NCBI GenBank assembly: GCA_016858145.1
Contig: JAEHOE010000108.1
Span: 124,001 to 188,000 of the forward strand
Source: Edaphochlamys debaryana
Lineage: Eukaryota; Chlorophyta; Chlorophyceae; Chlamydomonadales
DNA: 64,000 nucleotides
Direction: 5' to 3'
Shown: piece after piece, positions 13,201 to 23,903 of the stretch
Layout: every line of letters begins with the position of its first letter
How positions within the stretch are numbered: position 1 is the first letter of the stretch
Notes under the pieces: generated by a model
The model's database searches: none
The model's input: the letters and a program-made list of their open reading frames with translations, nothing else
Told to the model about the DNA's origin: nothing
Position numbers and translations under genes: made by a program

Positions 13201-14323
13201 CCACGGGGCCCCCGCGACCCTTGTGCATGCACCTGGCCCAATACTTCCTGCTCTCCAACGCCCCCTTCCCTTTGTCCACTGGTCCTCTTCGCCCGAGCGA
13301 CCGGGCTCAATACCCTCAATGGCATCCCGCACCATGGGGCCCCCACGAGCCTTGTGCACGCACCTGGCCCAATCCCATGTCGAGCTGGAGCTCGTGTTAT
13401 CCGGGCCCGTGATAGACAGCAGAAAGCACGTCTGGCAGCTAATCCGTCCGTCAGGGGATGGAGAGGGCTTGGGGGAGGGCTTGGGGGAGGGCTTGGGGGA
13501 GGGCTTGGGGGAGGGCTTGGGGGAGGGTTGGGGGGAGGCTTGGGGGGAGGGGTGGGGGGATGGCGTGGGAGCAGGCGAAGGGGAGGCAGCAGGCGAAGGG
13601 GAAGGGGAAGGAGAAGCCTTGGGTGAGGGGGAGGGCGTCGCGGATGGCGACGGCGAGGGAGAGGTAGAGGGCGAGGGGGAGGGCGTGGCCACGGGCCCTA
13701 GCTTGCTTGGCGGGGGCCGTACGGCACGGGGTGGAGGGGCTGTGACCTTCTTAACGGGAACTGCGCGCCGCGTCCTGACGAATGGTCGCTTTGGAGCAGC
13801 ATCTGTGCAGGAAGGTCGCGAGGAAAGGAAGGGGATTGAAGTTTAAATAGGGAAGGAGGATCTGGGGTTTGGGGAAGAGGTACCCGCGACACAGGGCCGA
13901 GCAGGCGGTCAGGTGCCATCAGGTGCAGGGGGCTGCCACGAGCTGCCAGCGGGGTCCGTGGGCACGGCTGCCGGCTAGCGCCACTCTTCAATAACTGGTA
14001 AGATTTCTGGCGCCCCGTCTCTGCCTTGGGTTGTGTTTCTCATGTCCAGCAGGTGCTAGTTTGCGGCACCGCGGCGTCGCGGCGTCGGGCCATGCGCCCG
14101 CAAGTCGACGGGGTGTCACACGACAGCCCTCCTACGCCGCTCCGCTTCTCCATCGGATTCTTTATCCACGTTTATGTATCGCTGTGCCAACACCTGGGTA
14201 GGACTGACGTGCTCGCCCGTCGCCCGCCAAAACGAGCCAAGCACTCCCGCGCCCAGCCAAACCTGCGTATATCGCCAGCGCCGCGAGCGTAAAGGCGAGT
14301 AGCGCTTGGCGCCACCGCACCAT
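10205..14323 (-). CDS. Pherophorin-like secreted glycoprotein B with Ser-Pro stalk (12 exons)
   Basis: Predicted exons, in transcript order: 14323-14263, 13802-13364, 12865-12754, 12586-12476, 12361-12263, 12047-11940, 11608-11550, 11419-11299, 11106-10962, 10784-10648, 10472-10413, 10228-10205. They join in phase to 491 aa. Residues 1-20 are a signal peptide ([20 protein letters not shown]). Exon 2 encodes a Lys/Arg-Pro patch, then a long SPSP stalk ending in KPSP repeats, a typical hydroxyproline glycosylation module. The Cys-rich part parallels gene [63 protein letters not shown] and the ending CCPTYYSNRF. The last seven codons before the stop sit on their own 24-nt exon, found by matching gene A. 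Two introns (after exons 6 and 9) appear to start with GC. For exon 6 a GTCAAC donor at 11,963 is an alternative. The protein is likely exported to the cell wall or matrix. The pherophorin label rests on overall architecture and short motifs. Confidence 0.78.
13463..13560. repeat. 12-bp coding minisatellite (KPSP repeats)
   Basis: The plus strand shows repeated GAGGGCTTGGGG units, read on the minus strand as Pro-Lys-Pro-Ser. The array lies inside exon 2 of gene B and sets the length of the Ser/Pro stalk. Confidence 0.85.
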
Positions 14324-14843
14324 CGGTGGGCGTCTGGCCAGCGCGACGACTACGATCGGCGTTGCAGAGTGCCGAGGCGTACACAATAAGCGACAATCGG
14401 CACGTAGCTAGCGTTATCAAAAGAACAGCTATCGATAATCCACTGTGCACGCCAAGAAAGGTCACACGTCAAGCTAGTCAAGTGAGAGCTGGCACCGTTG
14501 GGCGCGGGTTGACTGGGAGTCCAGGCACTTCATGATATGGCAAAGATTGTGCAGGCACAAACATTCAACTAGCAGACCAGCAGCATGCAGTAGACGGATG
14601 CTACGCCTGCGACTAAAGACACGACGTGTTTTGCCCGCGCCATCCTCAGCCAACCGCAACCCCCGCACATGCAGCTTCTTAATCGCACACCAGAACCTGC
14701 TCCGATACGTGCCAGCGGCTGAAACCCCATTCCGAGCCCACCAGACTGCGACCCTTATATAGTCAAAGGCCTCAAGGCGCGCTTCTCATTCGTTCGAATG
14801 TCCGACCCGAGGACCAGCAGCCGCCATAGGCGACTGGGCAGAG
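14324..14843. other. Promoter of gene B and 3' flank of the peptidase gene
   Basis: About 520 bp separate the minus-strand start of gene B at 14,323 from the minus-strand stop of the oligopeptidase gene at 14,844. The sequence is less GC-rich than its neighbours. It should contain the gene B promoter and the end of the peptidase transcript, but I see no definite signal. Confidence 0.45.
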
Positions 14844-17800
14844 CTAAGGCCCTTCCTGCGCTGCGAGCTCCCCCAGGAGGAAAGCCACCCGCATTGCCCG
14901 CTCCCCAAGCCGCGAGCTGGCCCCACTCGCCGCAAAGTGTCCTCCAGCGCCCATCTCCGTGAGAAGCATCAGGGGGCGCCCCGTGGAGCCCCCGTCCTCG
15001 CCGCCTCCCATCCCCGGAGCCCCCGTTCCCACGGCCTCCCCCCCGCCCACGGCCCCGGCCCCGCGCCTTCCCCCACGCCTCCCACCCCCCTCTTCTCCTC
15101 CCCCCGCGCCTACTCCTCGGCCTCTAGAGCACTCCTCCGAACCGGCTCCGCCCCTCTCTGCAGCCGCGTCCTCCCCAAGAGGTCCTCTGGGCTCAGTTTC
15201 AGTAGCGCCCGCGGCCTGCTTGAGTCCTCGCTGACCCCACGCGCCTCCTGTGCTCGTACCTGCTCCGCCCGCGGCGGCCACCCCTGCCGAGCTAGGTCCG
15301 GCGGCGGCGGCAGCCCCTGCCCCTCCTGAGCAAGCCGTGGTGGAGGTCGGGGCACCAGAGGCGCCAGGGGAAGGGGCCGCACCTCCCGCTATGTGGGCGG
15401 GCGGGGTGGCCGATCGGGCCATGATGGCGGCCCTCAGTCGGGCCACGTACTTGGCGGGGCCCCAGTACGGCACACGTGTGTCGTACAGGCTGGCGGTGAC
15501 GAGCAGGGCGGGCGGCGCTTGGGCCACAGCCTGTGGCAGGGGAGAGGGAGAGAGGTTGTTGGCGGGGTGTGAGGTTGGGAGGGACAGGAAGGAAGAGCCG
15601 AGGAGCAGTGGAGCGACGCGGGAAGTGGGGTGGCTTGGGTGTGGATGCGGCGGTGCAACGCGAGCCCCTGCCCTGGACATCGGTGTCGTACCTCCACGTT
15701 GTCGTACGGATTATACGACAAGATGCAGTCGTAGTCGGCCTGGGGTGCGGAGGGAGGAGGGCACGGCGCATGGGACGGACTGATGATGGGCGGAGGAGGA
15801 ACGCGAAATGTGCGGAGGCAGAGGGCCGCCTTCACGCGCCATGCTGCCTTCCCTCCCTGGAGCTGGTGTGGGCTCAATGAGGCCAGGGCCCACGACCCGC
15901 GGGTCGCCGAGGGCCCGTTCCCCGCCATGAGGCCAGGGGCCAGGCTGCGCGAGTCGCCTGAGGCCCTTTCCCCGCCCTGTTCATACCCCATCCCGTCCCG
16001 TCCCTTCCCGTCCTGTCATCCAACAGGAGTGCCCCACCAGCCTGCCTGACCTGACGAGGGCCCCTTCCACGCCTTGACAGTATCCCGAATCCCCACCTGG
16101 GACGCCAGCGGGTCCCCCCACTCGGGTCGCTCCTTGGCTGTGAGGCGCAGCCCGGGGTCACACATGGCTCCCAGCACCTGTGGGGAAGGGGGGGTTGGGC
16201 GGTGGAAGTGATCCCTCAGGCAGCTCGGGGCTTGTGGGGGCGGACGCGGGGCGTGTATCCTGCTGATCCCTGCCCCTGTCTCCTTGCCTTCCCCTACCCT
16301 TAATGCACACCCCTCCGCACGCCGGCTCTCCGCCGCCGCCCCCTCCACCCCCGCCCCCCCACCTCCAGGAAGGGCACGTCCAGCACCGCGGCGCAACTCC
16401 CGTGCCCCCGTGCCTTCCGTGAGCCCTGAGTGCCTTCCCCCAATACACACCCCGCAGCCCCCTCCGTCCCCCCGCCCCACCTCCAGGAAGGGCACGTCCA
16501 GCACCGCGGCGCACCCCCCGTGCCCATCATGCCTTCCGTGAGCCCTCCGTGCCTCCCACAAATACACACCCCGCAGCCCCCTCCGTCCCCCCGCCCCACC
16601 TCCAGGAAGGGCACGTCCAGCACCGCGGCGCGGAACAGCCCCGGGGACCGCTGGAGTGCCATGGCCGCCGCGAGACCGCCTGTGGGGCAACGGGATGTCC
16701 CGGGGGGTAGCGTATTGCGTGCGAAAAGCAGGCAGCAGGCGTACAACTCTTACCTTCAGGAGGGAGCGGAGCAAGTCAGCGCGGTGGGAGGGGTGCAGCA
16801 GCCCTCGCGAACCCCTTGCTCCCGCACGTGCCCGGCGGCGCCGCCCGACCCACCCCCGTGCCCTTACCCACTCGAGCATTCCCCGACTGGCTCACTGGGC
16901 GAATGGTGGCGGACGTAAACAGCGCCCACCTTCGACACCGCCTTGCACTTACATGCCCGTAACTGCCCCTTTGGCCCCGTGCCGTAACCCACTTCGCTAC
17001 CGTATCCCGCAGCCCCCTCCTCCACACTCCACCCAACCCCTGCGCCCTGCGAGCCCGGCACCCACCCGCGGACCGCCCCCACAGCCCCATCGCCTCCGGT
17101 CGGCAGTAGCCGCCCTCCACCAGCGCCCGCGCCACAGCCACCAAGTCATCTGGGTCGGCATGTGTACGGAAGGTGTACGACATGATTGCACGGGATCAAC
17201 GACGTGGGCAGGCATACAGGGCCGGGGGGCAGAGGGTACCCAGGCAAGGAAGAGGGGTTGGGGCAGGGCGGGCAAAGAGAGGCCCAACCCAGTGCCGGAC
17301 CTAACGTGCTGCCCCCCATGGACCTGGCCAGGGTCGTAGGAAACGATTTAACGATTGCACTTTGCTGGCCTGCTTTTCGCGTAACCTCGTCCCCGTTTCC
17401 CATTTCCCCAATGGACCTGGCTCGCACCTGCTGTGTTGGTCTTGCGCCGCCGCTTCCCGCCCACGTGCCATCCCGCGCCCAGCTCGCAGCCGCCCCTCAC
17501 GTGAGCAAGCACCAGCAGGCAGGGGCCGCCGCCGCCGCCGCCCGCGCCGCCGCTGCCGCCATCGCTGCCGCCGCCGCCGCCGCCGGCACCAGCAGAGGGA
17601 GAGCCCGCAACGGCGGCGCCGCCACCGGACGTGTCCTCGGGAGCGTCGCCGTCGCCGCCGCTGGTGACGGCGGCGGCAACGGCGGGCGGCGGGACTCCGT
17701 CCATCAGAGCCAGGTCAGACGGGTTGAAGTCCGGCAGCAGTTTCCTGCCGTACGCGCCGTACACCTGCCGGCGGGGGATGTGGTCTCCATCCTCACAGTA

Positions 17801-20800
17801 ATGGGAGCAGTAATGGGGACAGTGACCGAAGCTTTGGCAGCGCTTAGTGTAACGCCACCCTACACAGCTTAACTCCCCCATCCCCACTCCTTCTCCAGCC
17901 CTGCCCCCAAGGCCCCAACCGAGGCACCTGCCTGGAGCACAGCCGGCAGCGGAACGCCCGTGTGGGGCGGCCACGCATCTGTACGGCATGCCAGGGTGGC
18001 GGGGACACGCGTGCCGTCGGGAGCTGTCGCCCAAAGCGTGGCACTGCGGTGGGTAAAGCGGGGAGGGAGACAGGGTGGTATGATCACCAGACCCAATAGA
18101 GCGAGGGAGGGCTAGCGGGAAGCGGCTACCGATGGTCACGGCGTTTGGGAAAGCTGAGGCTGCCGCATTGCAGAGCTGCTACAGGCTGCCACAGGGTGTC
18201 ATGCTTGCCTGGTGTACCCAGCGGGCAGCGGGGGCGCCCCGGCAACGTCCTCCACCTGGAACGAAGGAGGGGGAGGGGCCGGATCAAGCAGGGGGAGGAC
18301 CCAAGAGAGGAGACAGGTCGCAGGGGTGCGGATCTCACTAAGGTCGGCCTCATTCGGCCTGGTCAACCAGCCAGCCTATGCTCTCATGCTCCCTGGCACC
18401 TTGGAAACCCCGCCGCGCTGCCTACCTGCCGTACGTATGCTTTCTGCGCCGCCAGATCCAGATCCACCGTAGTCACGGGCGTCGTGAGGTTGCTGTACGG
18501 CACAAAATGTGCACGTGGGTTATTGGTTGAGAAGTTCACTTTACGCAACCGCCACCTCGGGCTCGGGCAAGGTGTGTAGCGGATGGGTGAGCCTCACCTG
18601 TACGACAGCCGCACGTACGGCAGATCACTCGGCCAGCACCCACGCACGAGCGCCAGGCTGGACACGGGCTGGGCCCCTTCGGACCCTCCGCCGAATCCAG
18701 CGCTGACCCCACCACCGCCACCACCGCCCTCGCCGCCGCCACCGCCACTGCCGCTGACGTCGCTGCCGGCGCCGCCGCCACCGCCACCGCCGCCGCCACG
18801 GCCACCGTCGCCGCCGCCGCCTTGTCTTTCCGCTGCAGTGCCACCCGTGCCACCCCCCGGGCTGTAGCTCCAGATCAGCGGGAGGCGGCACGCGGGCAGC
18901 CGGGGGCGGGCCCTGGGAGGAGTCGCGCGCTCGGATCCCGACGAGTCGGCGCCGGGTTCTCCATCGGATCCAGATCCGGAGCTTGATGCGGAACTGGATC
19001 TAGAAACTGAGGAGGAGCTGGAGGCGGAGACGGATGGCGAGCGGTGAAGGCCCTGCGGGTGCGTGAGGAGGAGACACAGGGCCGGATGTGACTCGGACAT
19101 GGTAGCGTTTGGGTGCCCCTCCCTCGCGCCCTCCCTCTCACACCCTCACACCCCTACCCCGGAGCCCCTTGCGCCCAGCCGCGAGCCGCCCCGATGCCTC
19201 ACCTCTGGCACCCCGCCCTCCTCCACGTCAGCTTCGCCATCGTTAGCGCCCTGCCCTGGAGCTAACGGGCAGCCACAGCGCTCGTCCTCGCCCTCCTCCT
19301 CCTCCCTGGGTCTGTCGGCTCCTCCTCGTGACCCCACCCCCTCATCCCCTGGCTTGGCGTCGCATGGCACCTCTGCAGCAAAGTTGCCGCCGCCGCCGCC
19401 AGCCCCGCCGCCGCCAGCCCCGCCGCCACCGGCCCCGCCGCCGCCGGCCCCGGCGCTACCGGAAGCGGTGGACAATCGCCAGCGCCTCCGCGACAGCACC
19501 GTCTCGCCGCCACGGGCCGCCGCCACAGCCTGCCGTACACCGGACATGTCGTACACTTGCACGGAGGCCTGCGATGGCGGGGCAGAGTAGGGGCCTGGAC
19601 TCAGGCCTGGACTGCTTGGACGGTAACAGCCATCCCCCCTCATCGACGCGTACACATTACCTGCATCGCCTCGAGCGTATGTACGACAAGGTAGCGCCCG
19701 CCTGTCGTACCATCTGCCGTACTGCAACGGCCGCACACGGCCAGGTCAACCACCTGACGGCCGCTGCGGCCCGGGAGCAACACCTGGCGCGTGGGGGACA
19801 ACGAGGGAGAGGGCAACTCATTCAACCCCCGTGGCGTTGGACGACGGTCCTTCAGCAGAGTGCGGAATACATGGAAGACAGGCGAAGTTGACTCGTCATG
19901 GATTCTGTCAACTGTCATGGATTCTGTCAACTGTCATGGATTCTGTTGAGCTCCCACACACTCACCACTCGGTTGCTCAGGTCCCCGTCCGTCACGGCGC
20001 AGACGCAACCGTCTGGGGCGTCATCCGTGTCCAATAGTACCGCAAACGATTCGGAAGCTGCCGTACGGTTCTGGCCCGAGGCGGTTGAGGCGGTTGAGGC
20101 GGTTGCGACGGCGGTTGAGCCGGCGGCTGCGGTCGCCGAGTCCGGCCTGATGCTGAAGAGGTGGTCCGCACGGAGGACGTCACACTCGTCCGACTCGGGA
20201 GACACAACCACCCAACGGTAACTGCCACCGACATAACCGTCACCGCCGGGCGATTGGGGGTTGGGCAGGTGGCCGTCCGTTGGCGGCTGGTGTTTGGCAT
20301 TGCCGCCGGGGCCGTACAGCGTGAGGCCGGGCGGCAGGGCGGGCTTGGACGCTGCGCCCATCTCCTCACTGCTTTCGCCCGCATTACCGCTTGCCTCCCA
20401 GGGTCCGTCAGCCTCCTCTAGTGCCAGCAGCGTCCTGCATCCCTGTATCACGGTGGTTTCATGGAAGGCGGCGTTTGTGGTTGGTGTGAGCGCCACCACG
20501 CTGCGCTCACTTCACTCACCGTGGGTCGAACCTCCAGCTCGAAGCCATTCAAGAACCAAGCTCTCAGCCCATACCAACGCTAGCAAAGCCCCCCACCTCG
20601 CTGCTCCCGGCCATCGACAAAAAGCCCCGGGCCACGAGCCTGAACCCAACCAACCCAGATCAAAATCCAGATCCAGATCCCGCTCGATCCTCCCATTCCT
20701 GCTGCAGCCCCCTCACCCTGCTGCTCCTGGCCACGAGCAGGAAGCGGCCGCACGAGGTGCGCCCCGCCAGATCCAGAGTGGATCCAGGGACCTGGTCCTG

Positions 20801-23056
20801 GGGGGGGGGGCGGCGCAAGAGGATGGGGAGCTTTCGGTGGTACGGCACGTGGGCATGTGGGCACATCCGAGCCAGGGCAGCTCGAGGGCGGACCCCGGGA
20901 CCAATCCGGGGGGGTGGGAAAGACCACCCACCAAGCCGTCCGCAGCGCACACACCTCGAGCAGCACCTCGGGCTCCCCCAGGCGAGGCTGGAGATCCAGG
21001 CTCGGATCTGGATTTTGGCCCGAGTCTGGATCTGGATCTGGATCCAGCAGACGGCAGCGCGGGAGCTGGAAGGCCTCGTGTGTGCGGGGCGTCTGCGGAG
21101 GGCGTGCAGGGGGTGTTGGGGGCCGGGCAAGAGGGCCAGGAGAGGCCGCATGCTAGGGAACGCACGGTGCAGGATCGCCCGCGCAGCAAATGTGAGGCGC
21201 AGCAGGACACGGACAGAGCGTCCCAGCCTGAGCTGAGACACTTTGCTACGCTTTGCCCGAGCTGCCAAGCACTTTTTAAGCTGCCCGCTTCTCGCCAACA
21301 TCCGCCTCCGCTCCCCCCTTGATTGCGTCGGGCCCCTCACCAGGCGCAGCGCGTAGACGAACCCCCCGTCCCGGCTCCACTCCACACCCGGTCCACAGCA
21401 TCGCACGCAGCGGGTGCCATCTTCTCCTGCCAGGCTGCCCTCGCCGCTCGCACTCCTGTCACTGCCGCCACCACCGTCCTCGGGGCCGCTCGAGCTCAGG
21501 CCGCCTCCACGACCACTGTCGCTGCCGCCGCTGTGCTCTGGGCTGGGGGTGCGGCTGGGCCTGGGGCTGTCCCCGGCCTCGGACCTGACGTCGGGTGCAC
21601 CTACGCGAGCGGGACAGGCAGGGTACCGCACGAGTGAATCCAGGTGAAGCAGGGGTGACGCTCGGTCTGGCGGCTCACTCCCGTGCCTTCCCTATGGCCC
21701 TCTTCCTCCTCCCCACTGCACGGCACCCTTGCCTCTTCCTCCTCCCCCCTGTGCGGTACCCTCTCCCGCACACGGAGAACACACGCGGTCGCTGCCCACA
21801 GCGCCGTCTTAGTCAGCCCTGCCTCACCTGCGCCCCCCACGGCCGCCACGTGGAGCTCGTACGACTCCCCTCCCGTACGGTCCAGCGTGTACGCCACCCA
21901 GCGACCGCAGGGGGAGGGCTGCGATGGGGCAAGCCAAACCGCGTCAGGGCGGGGCTTACGTCAGGCGCCGTCAGTATGTCTCTAAGCCGTTGGCCCACCC
22001 AGATAGGCCCAAGGAGGTCCAGGATTAGCCCAAGGAGGCCCAAGCAGGTCCCGTGCAGGCCACTCACCTTGGCGTCCCCCACGTCGCAGTACGACAGCCC
22101 GCGTGCCAGGCGGTTGACATCTAGCAACACGTGCTCAGCCTCCGCCACATCTGGCGCGTACGACATGGGGCCCATCGTTGGTAGTACGGCCTTGACCCCT
22201 GCGACGCCTATAAACCGCAAAAGGCGGCGACAGCGGAAAGACGGGGGGGTCACCGTTGTGTCTGCGCCCGGCGGCACATGCTGTGCGAGAGGTCTTCGTA
22301 CCCGAGGGCGGTCGTACGGCCGTACGCCGACGGCGGTGCACCCAGTAATCCTGGCCGGGTCCCCGTGTTTTGTAGTACATGTACGACAGATCCCGGGATG
22401 GGGAGGGCGGGGTCGCCTCGGTGCGGGGCACGCGGGAAGCCATGCGGGAAAGGACCAAGCGCTCCAGCTGTGCGGCAAGAGGGCAAGGGTTGGGGATCGA
22501 CGACGGAGTCGTAGGATGAAAGAGCAGGATAGATAGGCCGGCAGTTCTTGGGCTTGGGTTGGGGTCGGGTGCTCGGGTCGCGAGGACGTGCGGCAAGACC
22601 CAGGCCCGATAGCGGAAGGCCTGGAGGGGTGCTCACGGCTGCCTCAGCAGGCCCCGCCGGCAGGGCCTCGCACAGTCACTCGTTGTTTCTAAGCTCCCTT
22701 TGACAGCACTCCTTCAGCTCGGGAACCTGGGCTGCGAGCGCTCTTCAGAGCATACCTGGCTGTAGCGCCCGAGTACGTGCCGGGCGTGGGCATTCTCCCC
22801 CCGCAGATGGGCCAGCACGTCTGGGTCGCGGCACGCATCGTCGCGAAGCCTGAGCCGACACAGGTGCACAAGACCTCCGCTTAGGGAGGCATGGGTTGAT
22901 GCCGAAGCGGCACGCGCGGTTGTGCACTTTTAACCCCATGGATGGCATGCTGATCACCCGCGGCCCTTACCAGTGGAAGGGGTCCTGCCTCCTAACACCG
23001 CTCGGCGTCAGCAGCTCATGCGGTCGCGGCAAGGCTAGCGGAGGCGCGCAGGCCAT
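14844..23056 (-). CDS. Oligopeptidase B (S9A prolyl oligopeptidase family), enlarged
   Basis: About 21 exons, roughly 1,300 aa against about 700 for the usual enzyme. Confident exons: 23056-22971, 22849-22756, 22467-22302, 22198-22068, 21918-21828, 21600-21341, 20797-20717, 20442-19966, 19783-19661, 19568-19203, 19052-18598, 18492-18426, 18255-18209, 18043-17932, 17764-17428, 17149-17066, 16679-16600, 16177-16097, 15739-15692, 15530-14844. One exon ending at 20,955 has an uncertain start. Family landmarks run in order: WLRDDACRDPDVLAHLRGEN, MYYKTRGPGQDYW, VAYTLDRTGGESYELHV, SNLTTPVTTVDLDL, VYGAYGRKLLPDF, LAHVRGGCELGAGWH. The nucleophile motif is GRSAGG, the Asp motif LYDTRVPYWGPAKYVARLR and the His motif EMGAGGHFAASG. 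The enzyme cleaves peptides after basic residues. Extra length comes from Gly/Ser/Ala inserts in propeller and catalytic parts, including over 100 residues between the Asp and His regions. The His motif has one more Gly than the usual GAGH. Two introns seem to have GC donors. Confidence 0.9.
16362..16640. repeat. 118-119 bp tandem repeat copying an exon end
   Basis: Three copies of a block that includes CCTCCAGGAAGGGCACGTCC start at 16,362, 16,480 and 16,599. The third is the true 3' end of the oligopeptidase exon 16679-16600 with its GTGGGG donor. The other two lie in the following intron and repeat the exon end, its donor and the intron sequence after it. Confidence 0.85.
17515..17590. repeat. 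GCC-triplet low-complexity tract in the peptidase gene
   Basis: A run of GCC/GCT triplets on the plus strand reads as poly-Gly/Ser on the minus strand. It interrupts the oligopeptidase between the YGAYGRKLLPDF and LAHVRGG blocks. A similar coding tract lies at 18,700-18,830 and another at 19,380-19,455. Confidence 0.8.
19897..19945. repeat. 19-bp tandem repeat in an intron
   Basis: Three near-exact copies of GTCATGGATTCTGTCAACT lie in the intron between the peptidase exons ending at 19,966 and beginning at 19,783. Confidence 0.8.
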
Positions 23057-23903
23057 GGCGAACCCTAGCTCTGAAATTGCAGAGATGCGTATCAGCTCGC
23101 GCGATGCCCCCTTCGTGGAGCACGAGCGTGTGTGAGCTAATTCACTAAATTCATTGGCATTCCACTAGACAAGTAAACTACTGGTGAACTGCTTTCCCGA
23201 CACTAGTGTAGCGACCGCTCATCGCGACGCCGCATCCAATCAGTCGGTTCGGCAGGCATCCCTCGTAGCAGTCCCAGACTCGTGCTGGCCAAACCGCGGG
23301 GTTGCGCGTTGGTCGGCTTGGGCATCCCTCACTGCAATTCCACGCTGTTGCGCTGACCCGGACGGCGACGCCCGCGCACGCCCGTCCAGTGGGCCCTCCG
23401 CACGGTGAGATCGCGATGGGGGCGGGTTTCGAAGCCCCCGCGCCCTCGGGCCTCGGTTCTCGGGCCTCCGGTTTGCCGACGCCGACGTGACGTGGACCGG
23501 GGGACCGGGTTTCGTCCTTCCGGCCTCCTTCGCCCCCCGCTGGCGCCGCCTGCCCAGCATCAGGGCCTCCCCGGCACTCTCGAACCCAGCGTCCTAGCGC
23601 CGGCTAACTGGTTCGCTTTCGTTGGCCTCATGCCAAAACCCGGGGCGCTGCTGACCCTGCCCTCGCCCCGCTCCAGCCCTGTTGACACCAGAGTCCAGAG
23701 CACCTCCTCACCACAGGCCACCCGTCTTAGCCTCCTTACCCCTTCACATGCCCCGCCCTTCTCCCCGACTCTTCCCATCCCTTCTCTCCCGCTCATACAT
23801 CCCCAATCAGGCCAGCCGAGGAACGCCCGCCAAGGGCCTGCGTTTGACGGCCCGAAGTGCCACACCTCTTCACCCGCCCCCTTGGGGCCTCCGGGCAGCC
23901 GCC
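23057..23903. promoter_or_regulatory. Shared divergent promoter region
   Basis: The oligopeptidase gene starts at 23,056 on the minus strand and the PLP-enzyme gene starts at about 23,904 on the plus strand. This 0.85-kb interval must hold both promoters and 5' UTRs. I see no clear TATA box. Open frames inside it have no support. Confidence 0.5.

Noticed and set aside
16362..16640. CRISPR-like regular direct repeats
   Set aside because: The spacing is regular, but the units are contiguous 118-119 bp duplications of gene sequence in a eukaryotic intron, with no unique spacers.
20520..20590. Minus-strand GGTTCGACCC resembling a tRNA B box
   Set aside because: No acceptor stem or anticodon arm fits, and the place is an intron of the peptidase gene.
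20261..21322. 353-codon plus-strand frame
   Set aside because: It runs antisense across introns and exons of the oligopeptidase gene and has no motif of its own.
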